Source: Leptodontidium sp. MPI-SDFR-AT-0119
Taxonomy: Eukaryota; Ascomycota; Leotiomycetes; Helotiales; Leptodontidiaceae
NCBI GenBank assembly: GCA_020726505.1
Contig: JAHLEZ010000015.1
Coordinates: forward strand, 682,001-746,000
Length of the DNA: 64,000 bases
Direction of reading: 5' to 3'
Positions within the stretch are counted from its first letter, which is position 1. The number at the start of each line of letters is the position of its first letter. The position numbers were made by a program, and so were the translations under genes. Below the pieces are notes generated by a model. That model did not search any database. It had not been told where the DNA came from and was given only the letters and a program-made list of their open reading frames with translations. Below, in pieces: positions 23,028 through 35,476 of this stretch.

Positions 23028-25323
23028 ATGGCAGATATCAAGCATGAACCAGAGGGTTACACCTCTACTGAGAAGAATGTGCCCGCTTATGATGTCTCTG
23101 CTGACAGTGATGTGGGAGGCGTCGTTGAGAATGTCGACGATCTGAAGAGAAGCTTGAGCGGCAGACAAATCCAGATGATTACCATTGGGGGGTCAATTGG
23201 GACTGCTCTTTTCGTCAGTATTGGAAGTGGATTGGTCCAAGGCGGGCCAGGAAGTCTACTCATTGCTTTTACGATCTATTCGTGTTGGTTGGCGTTGGTG
23301 AACAACTGTATGGCTGAGATGGCAGTCTTCATGCCTGTCAGTGGTGGGTTTGTCAGAATGGGAAGCAAATGGGTCGATGAAGCATTTGGGTTCATGCTGG
23401 GCTGGAACTTCTTCTTATACGGTAATTTCGTCCTTGAGGTACAGTACAAGGAGCAGAGCTGACGTTTCGACAGAGGCTGTGCTCATTCCGTGGGAAATCT
23501 CTGCTCTTAACTTGGTGTTGACATTTTGGAGGGATGACATTCCCCTAGCTGCTGTCTGCGCAGGCTGCATTGTTCTCTATGGGTAAATATCATTGCCTCG
23601 CTGTAATAGATCAACCACTGACTGGCACAGAATCATCAACCTCTTCGCCGTCAAGTGGTATGGAGAGTCGGAGTTTTGGCTCTCCTCCGGAAAACTTGTG
23701 CTCATTCTTATGTTGTTTTCCTTCACTTTCATCACGATGGTTGGAGGAAATCCGAAACATGACGCATATGGGTTCAGATATTGGAGAGAACCTGTAAGTT
23801 TCCTCCCTATCGCTGTTTTCGATGTCCAGGTTTGCGTGTCGTGGCTGTGGTCATAGAGTTGAGCGACTTGGCGAAGCCACCATTTTGCTGGGCAAAGCAT
23901 TATGGCTGCTTGGCCAATGCTTGATTATCGACAGCCATATCCAATCGCGAATTGAACAGGAAACGCAGAATCAACCAGTTTTCTCGAGATGAAGATGCTG
24001 ACATTGGTTTAAACAGGGTGCTTTTGCTGAATATGTTACCACCGGCACATTGGGGAGATTCGAAGGCTTCCTGGCCGCACTCTGGAAGGCTGCGTAAGTG
24101 AAGACCGTCCTGTTTCTCCTCAAAAAAAAATCCCAAAAAAAAGGGGGAAATAAACAAGGTTAGCTAATCATCATTTACAGTTTCACGATCGTGGGACCAG
24201 AGTATATCGCTATGATGGCTGGTGAAGCCAGTCATCCCCGCAAAAATCTGAAGCGTGCATTCAAGACCATTTATCTCCGATTCGGTCTCTTCTTCATCGG
24301 AGGTGCTCTAGCCTGCGGTATTGTCATCCCCTACAACGACGAGAATCTTATCAACGCTCTCGGCGATGCTACAGCATCAGGAACCGCTGCCGCCAGTCCT
24401 TACGTGATTGCTATGCAGAATCTGGGAATTGGAGTTCTCCCCCACCTCACGAATGCTCTACTCGTCACTTCGATCTTCTCAGCTGGAAACTCATATGTGT
24501 AAGAACCAGCTTTTAATTCATGGCTTTGCATTTGGGGTTAACATGTTGTAGATACTGTGCTTCTCGAACACTCTACAGTCTATCACTCGATGGTCACGCC
24601 CCTAAGTTCCTCCGCAAGTGTACCAAGAAGGGTGTGCCCATTTGGTGTTTCTGCGTCACGATGATCTTTCCGTTCCTCTCCTTCCTTGCTGTTGGATCCA
24701 GCTCTGGTCAGGTCATTACATGGTAAGCTTCTCCAAGCCCATCATTCAACAACTCGCTAACGGGGACCAGGCTCGCCAACCTTACAGAGGCGTCCCAGAT
24801 CATCGACTACATCTGCATGTGCTGGATCTATCTCTATTTCTATCGTGCTTTGAAGGCCCAGGGGTTCGATCGCAAGGACCTTCCCTACGTTGGATGGGCT
24901 CAGCCTTACTGTGCGTGGGCTGGGCTGGGCACTATGATTTTCACTGTCTCTTGCTATGGATATTCCACCTTTCTACCAGGCTGTAAGTTGCATCACTACA
25001 TAACGAATACTTGACGCTAATCATTGCAGGGTGGGATGTGGGAACTTTCTTCTCCTATTACACCATGGTTTTCCTCTGCCCCATTCTTTACGTTGGATGG
25101 AAGGTTTACTGGAAGACGAGTATCATCAAGCCTGAAGAAGCGGATCTTGTAAGCACCCCAGCGTGACTTTCACCATGTGGTCAGAGCTAACAAGTTGAAG
25201 GTTTGGGAACGCCCGGTCATCGATGCTTATGAAGCTAGCATTCTGGAGAAGCATGTTGGGTTCTTTGAGGAGATTAAGATTATGATGGGGTTCAAGAAGA
25301 AGGAACAAGTGCATGAAGGGTGA
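23028..25323 (+). CDS. Amino-acid permease, YAT (fungal AAT) family
   Basis: Nine exons: 23028-23421, 23474-23582, 23631-23793, 24017-24093, 24181-24498, 24552-24722, 24771-24982, 25030-25148 and 25201-25323. Every junction keeps frame, giving 561 residues. The cytosolic N-terminus is acidic, followed by the APC signature SGRQIQMITIGGSIGTALFVS in helix 1 and about 12 membrane helices. Family blocks include FTIVGPEYIAMMAGEASHPRKNL in the helix 6-7 area, SIFSAGNSYVYCASRTLYSLS, and PGWWDVGTFFSYYTM near the end. Such proteins import amino acids by proton symport at the plasma membrane; the substrate range cannot be read from sequence. Intron 3 (223 nt) is longer than the rest (47-87 nt). GATA sites upstream suggest nitrogen control. 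The coding Met at 23028 is preferred over upstream in-frame non-ATG codons. Confidence 0.93.
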
Positions 25324-26592
25324 GATGGGACAGTGTCTCGTTGAGGCTGGTCGTATTCTCTAGTTTTGGCACTCATATTTGGTTCAATGGTAATGAATTG
25401 ACGATGTTTTCAAAGCTTCTCTGACGAATCCTAACCATTCAGCTTGGGCTTTGGCAGAATCGTCGAGAAGGAGTACCCGCTTACTTGAGAGTCACTTATT
25501 TTGTGGTAGATTCGCTTGAGAAATAAAGTCTTTTCTATTCACTTGCTTCGAGATTCACTCCTGCTTCAATTCACATTCTTATATATTCTCTCTCCAGAAA
25601 AAGAAAAAGAAAAAGAGCCTACTTACTTGAGTTCCACTTTTAATTTCACTTCTCTGCCAAGTTCACTATTTATTAACATTGCTTATCAGAAGTTTCACCT
25701 ACTAGGAGTTGCTTCAATGAGTTTGTTAAACCACGAGATACTAGCAGCTCTTCCTTGAAAGGGATTGATGGGTGGAAAGAGAAAACTTGTAAATTTAGTT
25801 GTTTGTATTGCTCTGGCTGTCCTAACTTCTAACTCAAGAGAAGCTGCATACATTTGTGAAGTTGGAATACTATCGTTCAACTTCTCTTAGCCTCTCTGGA
25901 AATAGTCTTATGTTCCCCTTATGTCTAGAATCCACATACCTCTAGGGAGAAATTCGACACTCTCACATCTACAAGTTAACTCTTTGGCAAGAAGCCTCAT
26001 TGCAATTGGAAAATCACGTGGACGAGATAAGGTGTTGCTGACTTCCATTAGGATGAATATCCCCGCCGTCAAAGTTTTCTCTCAGATATTTATTTCTTCA
26101 ACGATGAAGGAGCCTTCTTCTTCCACAGTACAGACAATGCAAACAGTACACAACGTACTCTGCAATTATTCAAAACTCATTAAAGGTAAGTATGCTAGCG
26201 AGTCCGTAATTTGGTACGCATTCCCAAAGCTCTCTTCTGACGTCAGAGAATCGCAACGAGCTCAAAAATTACGCAAAGCGCAATCCGCAAGGTAGGAGAA
26301 TGACTTTACTTGCATGCAAACCATCTGCAAATCAATCTATAACCACCGCAACACGGAATCAAATCTAGACACCGAAATCCCGATATTCACGGAGGGTGTG
26401 TGAAGTCGTCGCATTCTCACTCCAACCATTCTGAGCCGTGTCTTGAATGTCTCCGAGACGGCACAACTCCCAACCGTTCTCATACGCCACGACAAACAAC
26501 GATAAATATATAAAGGCCACCTCAAAACCACCAATCGCCCCACTATATAAGATTCGATTTACACTTGACAGCACATCTCGAAGATTTACAGC
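25324..26592. other. Intergenic region permease to oxidoreductase
   Basis: No supported gene. A 124-codon open frame at 25921-26295 has no recognisable domain or introns. A purine-rich AAAAAGAAAAAG run lies near 25599-25616. The final part must contain the promoter of the oxidoreductase gene. Confidence 0.6.
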
Positions 26593-27809
26593 ATGGCGAC
26601 TAAGATTCCAACGACGATGCGCGCTTTGGCTTTGGCGCAGCATTGCAACCCCTCTTCGTATAACTGTGCGACTCTGCCAGTTCCCAGAATCACGAAGCCG
26701 GATGAGCTCCTCATCAGGGTATTCGCTGCTTCTGTCAATCCAATAGATGTCAAACTCGCTGGCGAGTAAGTACAATTCACCAATGAACGGATATCTGCAA
26801 ACGATTACTGACAATGGCCTGTCGCAGTTTGGGCAAGTTACTCCAGAAAGCAGCGTACGCCCCCGCCCCCCCTCTCCCACCGGTTACCCCTCCACGCAGC
26901 AAGCACTCTGCTGATAGATAATTTTGCTGCAGGTTTCCTTATCAGATGGGCCATGATCTAGCGGGAGAGGTTATTGCTGTTGGGTCGTCGGTGTCGAATT
27001 TCAAGCTGGGCGATCAGGTATATTCGCGGGTTCCGGAGGCGTATCGAGGGACTATTGCACCGTATGCTCTGGCGACTGCGTCGACCACCGCTCTGAAACC
27101 CAAGTCATTGAGCTATACTGAAGCTGCGAGCATACCCCTCGCGGCGCAGACGGCGTACCAGGCTCTACAAATAGGGAAGGAGAGGGTACCGGGTGGGCTG
27201 AAGGGGAAGACGGTGTTAGTACCCGCAGGACTGAGCGGCACTGGCAGCTTCGCGGTACAGTTGGCTAAGAATGTGTTCGGGGCTGGGAAAGTCATCACTA
27301 CACTTTCGACGGGGAAGATATCGTTGATCAAGGAGTTGATGGGTGATAATGCGCCGGATCAGATTGTGGACTATACGAAAGAGAATCTGACTCAGGTGGT
27401 GGGGAAGGGGACGGTGGATTTCATGTTCGACACGGTGAAGAACACGATTTCTGCTTTGCCGGTCATGAAGAAGGGGGGCATGATCGTGTCGATTAGCACG
27501 GTGCCGAATGGGACGGGTTTCAAGCAGGTGTATAATGATATGCCGGTGTGGATGGTGTACGTTCTTAATGTGATGGACTGGTTCTACAAATCGTGGACTA
27601 GTTGGAAGGGAGTGCAATACGAGTACCTGAAAGTCAATGGCAACTCGACGGATCTGGAAGCGCTGGCTAAGGCTGTAGAGGAGGGGAAGCTGAAGCCAAT
27701 TGTGGGATCTACGGCGAAGTTGTCTGATCTCGAGGGTGTCAGGAATGGGTGTCAGCAGATAATGGAGGGGAAAGGTGGTGTGGGCAAGTTTGTCATTGAG
27801 ATAGAATGA
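26593..27809 (+). CDS. Zinc-free MDR oxidoreductase (quinone-reductase / RTN4IP1-like)
   Basis: Three exons: 26593-26765, 26828-26854 (27 nt) and 26933-27809, giving 358 residues. The N-terminal GroES-like fold shows PDELLIRVFAASVNPIDVKLAG and GHDLAGEVIAVGSSVSNFKLGDQVYSR, typical of medium-chain dehydrogenases. The Rossmann part has VLVPAGLSGTGSFAVQLAKN, where quinone reductases usually show a Gly-rich GGxGGVG loop, and the C-terminus is GKFVIEIE. The catalytic-zinc cysteine ligands of alcohol dehydrogenases are absent, placing it with NAD(P)H-dependent quinone or enone reductases. The middle exon encodes only LGKLLQKAA and is flanked by introns of 62 and 78 nt; without it the frame is kept but residues are lost. 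Physiological substrate unknown; fungal relatives range from detoxification to trans-enoyl reduction in metabolite pathways. Confidence 0.87.
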
Positions 27810-30800
27810 GTTGCTTATACTGTAGAGCAATAATAATCTGTACCTACCTAATCACTTCACATACATTTAATAGAAAGAGATAGGCCGCGGGGAGTTCCTT
27901 TTACCCAACATGAAATCCCGAAACTTCCTTTCCTCCTTCTTGTGGCAGCCGACAAGGAGCCATCTTCGGGATCCAAGACGTCAGCTGGAATAGCCACGAC
28001 GGGTACTTGCAGTCTTGTGTGCAGTCCCATGCACTGATCTCCAATGATCTCCCTTCTGTCCTCCCCGAACAGAGTTCCACGTGGGTAGACGAAGGAATGA
28101 TACGGCGGTATTCTGGAAGTGGTGAGCAATCCTTGTGACACGAGGACAGATGCCGCCCTCAGCTTCCCATGCAACGAAAATGTCTTCCGCCAGGCGGATG
28201 TGAGTGAATGAATGTTGGTTGGAATGGGATTGGATGGTGATCTGGCCATTATACCGAAATACTTTACCCCTCACATGCAAGGGCCCGATAAGATAGAAGG
28301 ATGTCGATTGGCGTGGATGTGTATCGATATGGTTGATATGATATGGCGTATGGTATCCAACATTCTTCGGATGCATCTAGCCTGGGCTTGAGTGAGCTGG
28401 GTCATACTGGATATGAATTTATTCATTCCAACGGAGTCTAGGAAACATGGCATTGCGTAGTATATGAGGGCTGACCAAAGGATGAAAGAATCCCAAATAC
28501 CGGACAAATCCCGTGTTACTGACATACCGTTGGTGGTCTGACAGTTTGTTGTTCAAAGGTCGAGCCGGTGTGTTGGGATCGTGCCGGCTGTGATCTTCTG
28601 ATAGCGAGAGATACATCGGCTGGCATGTTGGAACGTGATTTCAGGTTCCTCTTGACTTAGCCAAGTTGTTGTCTTTGAAGTTGGATTTTGAGAAGGGGAG
28701 CGCATCTCAAACCATCACGTGGATATCTCAAAATATCACGTTTCGTGTTCCTGGGAATGTTCGCTGCGATAACCCAACTAACAGGCCAGGCCAGCCCTAT
28801 CAACTTCTAACAAATCGTTTTAGGATGAAGCTCAAGGCTGACTCGGAGCTGTCATCTTTGGTTTTCAGAGTCTTTTGGATGCGGGTCTGATTGCGCGAGT
28901 TACCGCCCAAAGGCATTCATTCATCCAAACAGGTCAAATCAAAAGCCAAATTTGGAGCACCAAGCAATTTCATCATCGTGCCTGGATGGTCTGCATAACT
29001 TCGTCCAAGCAGGGGGGGGCCGGTGCATGCATTAATCTCCAGCCCATCCTATCAGAGCGCTGTGCCTGGATTTAGGACCTCGCTAGGGCAGTGTAGTCAG
29101 GGGTAAGCACCTTATCCACCAACCATGCCAACAACGACGGCTGAGCCCGCAGGGTTGCAGAGCAACACGATGTGCCGAGGGGCATCCTACAGGAGGAGTG
29201 AAGTGGGTGGTGGTGGGTGTGCTGGTTTATTTGAGGACCAAACAGAAGGAAGGCTGTGCGAATTGTTGTTCCTTTGTCGTTGGCTGGCTGGCTGGGCTTG
29301 AGATGGCATCTGCAAATGATTCCTTGACACGACAACACAAATGGAAATGCCAGCCAGATGTCCAGGTGTGTTGTGTTGTCTTTTTCAAGGCGGCCTTCGA
29401 ATCGACCCCGCCATTGTTGGTGTCAGCAGATAGCAATCAGCAATGCGGGTGGCTGAGAATCAAGCCAGCATCATCTCGATCTTGAGATCATTCTCTTGCT
29501 GAAGAATGCTCTGCTGTCGTACTAGTACTTCGGGAGCAGAGTTATGGCCTTGAAACCAACCTATTTGTTGGGTACAAAGTCTATCAGCCTAGAGCGTATT
29601 AATACTATGATTTCAGGGCAACTTCTTAAGCATTAGCATTCTTGCCGCCATGCTTGATAGATGAGAGACTTACATGCTTTGAACTAGCCTTCTTTGATTT
29701 CTCTAAGCCTCATCCGCCTGAAGAGACCACGACAGCGACCTAAAGCGCTTGTACTTCAAAGCAAATTTCCCTCGCATCGACACGCAACAAGTAGACGACT
29801 AAAGACATCAAAGAGTCGGAAATACGGACTATTCTTGGATAGAAAGGACAAGCCCTACGACTAGCTGACGAATTGATCCCCACGGGTCACGACAGCTTCA
29901 TGCGCGTGGACTGCACGGTGTCCAGCGTTCGGTGTTCACCACATCTCCAAGTCTGCCTATCACCGCAACCAAGGACGTCACCTCAGCCAGTCAGCGCCCT
30001 TGGTGGGGTGGTTACGTGCTCTGCAATCTAGAGTTGAGATTGGCGTCGAAGCGAAATTGCAGTTGAATGCGAGAGTTTCCACTACTCGGCAGCACGGTTC
30101 ACAGACAAAACACCATCCCGGAGAAAACAAGAGGAAACACTGAGGCTTGGCCTTGGCATGTCATCTGGAGGTTCGAAGAACTGAACGAATTAACGAGGGT
30201 TTGACGAGACCAAACAAAACAAAACAATTGTTCTCCGAGCGAGCGACAAAAAAACCACTTCTAATTGTCGAGAAACATGCCCTGTGGTTGTTGACTGCTT
30301 GCCCCCCCTACCATTTTCCACGGCCCAGAGAGTCATTTGGACGATCACACTGCCGGCTCGTGTGTTCATCTCATCTCGTCCCTAAAGAGCCGCCCCTTTA
30401 CCCCAAAATACCAAAACTTCCACTGCCTGGCTGCTCGGCGTTCTGAGCGGGTGCTTGGAATTGCCACTTCGCTCGTAACAAGAACTGGGCAGACCGCAAT
30501 CCCCATACAGCAGTAAATTGCAATCCAGTGTCCAGAAGATACGCACCTGGAAAGGAGACTCGGGAGGGTTGTTCAGTCTGCATTCAGAGCAGAGAGATAT
30601 CGTCTGGCTTGGGACGGAGATTTAAACTGGGGGCCATCCGATCTGCCAACGCTGGCCCATCAAGGCTCAAGCCACTGTCGCAGACTACTCCATACAATAC
30701 GGCTACGACTGTACGGAACTGGCGCCAGCGAGGTCATTGATGATTGATTGATGCCCTTGGGTCCTGGTCGCCGTTCTAGTCTGGCTGGTGTACAGAGCAC

Positions 30801-31125
30801 TTTGTTGTCCTTGTATGGTCTGGTCTGGACGATCTCCGTCTGTAGCCTGACTGTGTCATTCCTTATTATTGTTGTCCTCGACTCATCATCATCAACATCA
30901 CCCTTATCGTCACCATAAACACCACTACTGCATCTCCTTTCCTCCGTGGTGCGGTGCAGTGCGGTGCAAGTGGTTCGTCCAAATCTCATCCCATACCCCT
31001 GTCATACCCCTGCCGTCTGATCCTTGGCATGGTTGGCGCGTTCCTGGCCCAGAAAACCCCCGGCCCGACGAATCAGGCAAGCGCTCGAATCTAAGCCCGC
31101 CTAAGCGACTCCATCTCAATTTCGC

Positions 31126-31260
31126 CTCTCACTCTTTCTTCCCTCTCCCTCTCCACCTCGTCCGCTCGTTCTACCCACGGCCATTTGATTCAAGATCTCA
31201 GTCCCGCCATCTTCCCCTTCCCTTCCCTTCCCACAGCATTCCCTCCAACTAGAGAGTTTT
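31126..31260 (+). promoter_or_regulatory. CT-rich tract, probable transcription start area of the SUN gene
   Basis: The plus strand is dominated by CTCT, TTCCC and CCCTTCCC runs about 470-600 bp upstream of the ATG. Such pyrimidine tracts commonly lie at or near transcription starts of strongly expressed fungal genes. No start site can be fixed from sequence alone. Confidence 0.4.
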
Positions 31261-31434
31261 CGTCCTTTCGAAACTCTCTACCACATTCCTTTGGAACAGC
31301 GAACTTAATCGGAATCCCTTGCGCGAGATCAACAGCCAGCCAAACGCCTCCTCTTCACCTCAGAAACCTACCATCACCACCATTCCTCCTTTGGGAAGTG
31401 TCGATTCGTCCATATTTTCCGGTCGCCAGTCAAT

Positions 31435-31586
31435 GTACGTGTCTTTTCGAGTTCATCAATCGCAATCTGGTCGATTTTGCATCTGGGCTTCAGTTTTGCG
31501 ATAGTGAATGGATGAATTGTGGTGGCTGGAATTTCGAGCGAGACCTACGCGTTTTCGGACAATCAGACTGCTAACATCTCTTCTAG
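31435..31586 (+). other. Probable 5' UTR intron of the SUN-family gene
   Basis: GTACGT at 31435 and TTCTAG ending at 31586 enclose 152 nt, with a GCTAAC branch-like string at 31570-31575, 11 nt before the acceptor AG. Neither side is coding in a supported frame. It lies 141 bp before the start codon. Confidence 0.55.
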
Positions 31587-31727
31587 CTTTCGATCGCAAC
31601 AATTCCTCAATACGGCTCCCGATTACATTCGTTGAATATATCCAGGTGGAATTATTCGCCTGCCAGTCTCCGAGAGACTTGTAACAGTCTTTAGTACAAA
31701 CATTCTTCAGGAATACACTTCTTCACA

Positions 31728-33102
31728 ATGAAGTTCTCCCGCCTTGCGCTCCTCGGCGCTGCTTCTCTCTCTGTGGCCCAACGCCACCACCATGCCCACA
31801 AGCATCTCGCACGACATGGCTCTCCCCTCGAAGGTCGCGATTACGCTACTACGACCACCGTTCCAGGGCCAACCGTTACTGTGTACGAGCTGAATGGAGA
31901 GATCATTTCATGGGATGACGTTCAGGCTGGTATGAAGTCTGGAAAATATCTGCTTGTGGGAGACAAGATCACTACTGTTATCACACCTACCTCCACCACC
32001 CCAACTTCCACTCCAATCCCCACCACTTCCTCAACCCCGGCCGCAAAGTTCTTGGAGCAGAAGGTCAGCACCAGTACTACTCCAACTTCAACTTATGTCG
32101 CACCAACCACCTCGACTACACCTACCCCTACTCCTACTCCTACTCCCAAGGCAGCCTCTGCTGTCCAGGCCGCCTCCGATAGCAGCGCTTCCAGCAGCGG
32201 CGCTACCGGTGTCAATGCAAACTTCCCAAGCGGAGAGATCGACTGTGATGATTTCGATGCTCTGACCAAGTACGGAGCGGTCGCTGCAGATTGGCTTGGA
32301 CTTGGCGGATATACTGGTGTTCAGATCACTCCTTCGTACAGCATTGGTGCTGCTGCTATCAGCTATATCGAGACCGCCATCTCAGGAGGCGGTTGCGTCA
32401 AGAACTCTTTCTGCTCCTATTCTTGCGGACCTGGATATCAGAAAGCACAATGGCCCGCGTCCCAAGGAAGCACTGGGCAGTCCATTGGAGGCATCTACTG
32501 TAACGCTAATGGAAAGCTCGAGCTCACCCGTGACGGCTACAATACTCTTTGCATGGCTGGTGTTGGCGGTGTCAAGGCCCAGAACAACCTTTCAAAGAAC
32601 GTTGCTGTCTGCCGTACCGATTACCCTGGCACAGAGAGCGAGACCGACTTCACAAATGTCGCGCCCGGATCCACTGTTGAAATCACCTGCCCCGATTCCA
32701 AGACCTCGTACGTCTGGCAAGGAATGTCCACCACTGCTCAGTATTACATCAACCCTTCAGGCGTCAGTGTTGAGAAAGGTTGCCAATGGGGTTCTCCAGG
32801 TTCCAACGTTGGTAACTATGCTCCCGTCAACGTCGGTGTCGGCAGAGGAAGCACTGGTGAGACATTCATCTCAATCTTCCCCAACAAGCCAACCAACCCC
32901 GATGGTGTCCTCGACTTCAACATCAAGATTACTGGAGGTGTCAGCGGCAAATGTTCATACGAGGGTGGAACTGGCAAGTACTACAACAACGGAGTTGAAT
33001 CACCAACTGGATGCACTGTAAGTTATGCCCTCATTCTCTTCTTATGTTTGCTAACAATCGTAGGTCGCGGTCACAGGTACAGCCGTATTCGAGTTTTACT
33101 AA
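31728..33102 (+). CDS. SUN-family (Sim1/Uth1/Sun4) secreted cell-wall glycosidase-like protein
   Basis: Two exons: 31728-33017 and 33064-33102, giving 442 residues. A signal peptide (MKFSRLALLGAASLSVAQ) is followed by a His-rich stretch and a Thr/Pro/Ser-rich linker at about 85-165, likely O-glycosylated. The C-terminal SUN domain begins near SGEIDCDDFDALTKYGAVAADWLGLGG and shows the diagnostic cysteine pattern C-x5-C-x3-C-x24-C (GGCVKNSFCSYSCGPGYQ to IYC). The last exon encodes only VAVTGTAVFEFY, the expected family ending. SUN proteins act at the wall and septum, with reported beta-1,3-glucan hydrolase activity in related fungi. If the 46-nt intron is retained the frame stays open to 33290 and yields a different tail; the spliced form matches the family. 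Confidence 0.93.
33018..33063 (+). other. 46-nt intron whose retention gives an alternative C-terminus
   Basis: The intron starts GTAAGT, ends CGTAG and contains GCTAAC close to the acceptor. It has no in-frame stop and is not a multiple of three, so read-through shifts frame and stays open for 91 codons beyond the donor, to 33290. Confidence 0.7.
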
Positions 33103-34549
33103 GCGCTTCAGCTTTCCATTTCCTTGGGCGTCTTCCTTTTCGTGCATACACCGAACGCTCGCGCGCCAACCTGGTTCATGACTGTTACTTGTTTCTCTCT
33201 TACAACCGAAGGATACTCAACCGATGTTTGAACCACGCTCTACTTGCAGATATCCATCCTATCGTCGAAACACCTAATACCCTGAAGTGAACGGATTTCC
33301 TCAACTTCTGGTCGCTCGACATCCTTCGGCGCTCTTATTCTCCTTTGTATTCAATGTCGCTAATGTTTGTTGCATCAATCGCGTGGTGAATGGCTGGGAG
33401 TATGTGTGTTTACCATGCTCCAGATGGTTGTGGATAGATGTGGGGAGGATTCCTGAGGCTTTTAGGAAGCAACTGGTGTTCTACAGATGGATGGTCTTCA
33501 GGCGGAGGTGCCGGATTCCTTCGATTGATCATTCCCTTGGTTAGCATGCATTCTTGCTCGTTTACTATACCATTTATGTCATCGGAGGAGGTTGTCCTGG
33601 CGGTACCTTCTGGCAGGTGTCCTTGTTTTTACGGCAATTCAATGGCCGCAGGCGTACTTGCATACCTATTTGAGTCGCGCCTTGTCAAGGCTTGTTCATG
33701 AGCGACGTTACTAGCACAAATATGGATTTGCTTGTGGACTACGGAGTACGGATCGTTAGGATCTGTACGGAGAGATCAGTCGGTCTAGTGGACAGGAAAG
33801 GAAAAGACGTTTGATCTGTTGCACTACCGAATTTCTTTTCTTGTCTTCGTGATAATTTCTTTCTGACAGCATAGCGGCTTGAAACGATTCTACTTAACTT
33901 CGATTCTTGTACATATTTTTGAGACCAGGCTTTTGACAGGATTGTGATGAATGATTATGAATTTCTAAAAGAACGGAACGGGCCCTGGCTGTGGTATCTC
34001 GAGATGTAAATTGAGGTAAGTTGGTCGGCTTCTATTTTGACCAGTCTCGCTAGCTCAACTTGCCTGCTTGTAAGCTGACACTGTCAAGAAAAATATCGTG
34101 GTCTAGGTAGGTGTGACATGAGAATGGAGCTACGGTATTACGAGGCAAGCAGCTCAGCGGCTTGCGGGGTAAGCGTGCCGCGGTCTCGAGCAGAAACTCA
34201 GTATCATCCTGTGCACTTATTACAGACAGCTCTCTTGTGGGATATATGACGGAACTCTATTTTCTCTCGATTTCTAAAGTCAAAACTCATCACAGATTCA
34301 GCTCAAAGGAAATTTTTAAGCTTAAATTTGTCCATCTGATCCAGCAGGCCCACAAAGCTGCACCCCACATGATGACCTTCGACCCTCAGCGAATGGTGGA
34401 GCTCGAAGATTGCGTCTTGTGATCGCCGTATTGCGAGCCTCTTGCAGCAACTCAATCCTTCTCGAGGCCAATTGCAACAGTCAATTATCTAGCTTTCTGT
34501 CACAACATTATACCCCTGTATCTTCGAATCTCTAGCTGTCTCTACAGCT
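33103..34549. other. Intergenic region SUN gene to DUF202 gene
   Basis: No gene supported. The first part is the 3' UTR of the SUN-family gene. Open frames at 33287-33701 and 34162-34422 lack recognisable features. The last 150 bp precede the DUF202 gene. Confidence 0.6.
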
Positions 34550-35476
34550 ATGTCAACCTCACGCGGAGCTTCGTCGTCTTTGCCCTCTGCTCCGAATACT
34601 GCCAAGTTACGAGACAGCCCGACGCAATCCCCACAGCACCGGATCGATAGCATTCTAGATACAGCACGAACGCGAAAGGTCACCATGGACTCGGCGAACA
34701 ACTCAGGCACAACGAGTCCGCAGGCTGGAGCGAGGAGGAACAATGGTGATATCTCTGCGGAGAACGAGAGTAGCGCTGATGAGGAGACGAGTATCTTCGG
34801 ACACAACGGAAGGGGGAATATGAACTACCAGAGCACGCTGCAGACGAATCCTAAGAGTCTGCACGAACAGCCTAGTACGGGGAGCATTAGGAGGTCGGGG
34901 AGAGTACCTACCCAGGAGAGGGCGGCGAATAATGAGGCGGAAGAGGATGAGGATGAGTCGTGGTGGGCGAGGATGATTTCAAAGTACGGGTCTATCGAGC
35001 TGGAGAACAAGGGCAGTGTGGCCAGAGATCATCTTGCTCTAGGTACGTCATCGTAGCCTCTTATTTCTATGTTCAAGCAGTGGAGTCTATGTTACGAGCT
35101 TTGCTAACATTTTCCCTCTACAGAACGAACATTCCTTGCCTGGCTTCGAACCTCCCTAGCTTTTGCTTCCATAGGCATAGCCATCACGCAACTCTTCCGT
35201 CTCAACACAACCTCCGCAGCAGGTGTCGGTAACGATCCATATCAGCATCTGCGGCAGATGGGCAAGCCGCTAGGGGCCACCTTCCTGGCCATCAGCATCG
35301 TGATGTTGTTCGTTGGTTTCCACCGGTATTTCGAGTCGCAGCATTGGATCATACGAGGGAAGTTCCCGGCTAGCAGAGGGAGCATAGCGTTGGTTGCTTT
35401 TATCACTTTTGCACTGATGATAACGAGTTTGGTTGTTGTGGTTGTGGTTGAGCCGAGGGCGTTTGAGAAGAGGTGA
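34550..35476 (+). CDS. DUF202-domain integral membrane protein
   Basis: Two exons, 34550-35042 and 35124-35476, joined by an 81-nt intron (GTACGT...TACAG), give 281 residues. Residues 1-140 are Ser/Asn/Glu-rich and probably disordered and cytosolic, with the acidic patch [13 protein letters not shown] just before the membrane part. The DUF202 domain follows: [31 protein letters not shown], then two further helices ([20 protein letters not shown] and [23 protein letters not shown]). The [14 protein letters not shown] block is the hallmark of this family, which includes bacterial YidH-type proteins and resembles the membrane part of vacuolar Vtc1. Function is unknown. It precedes the Hcs1-like helicase gene by 355 bp in the same direction; shared function is not implied. 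Confidence 0.9.

Larger units (their letters stand above)
27810..31727. other. Gene-poor 3.9-kb interval
   Basis: No coding region can be supported. Minus-strand open frames between 27857 and 28616 (up to 131 codons) overlap each other and contain no known domain. From about 30840 the plus strand becomes C/T-rich, consistent with the leader of the SUN-family gene, which includes a probable intron at 31435-31586. The long gap may simply be regulatory DNA for that highly expressed class of gene, or may hold unrecognised non-coding transcripts. Confidence 0.55.

Noticed and set aside
15178..27809. A biosynthetic cluster formed by the MBOAT gene, permease and oxidoreductase
   Set aside because: They are separated by the housekeeping TRS130 gene and wide gaps, and no backbone synthase, P450 or pathway regulator is present.
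27857..28616. Overlapping minus-strand frames as a possible gene after the oxidoreductase
   Set aside because: No pair of frames could be joined with splice sites into a protein with a recognisable domain.
33287..33701. Plus-strand frames downstream of the SUN gene
   Set aside because: They lie in the 3' flank, overlap each other in different frames and have no recognisable protein.
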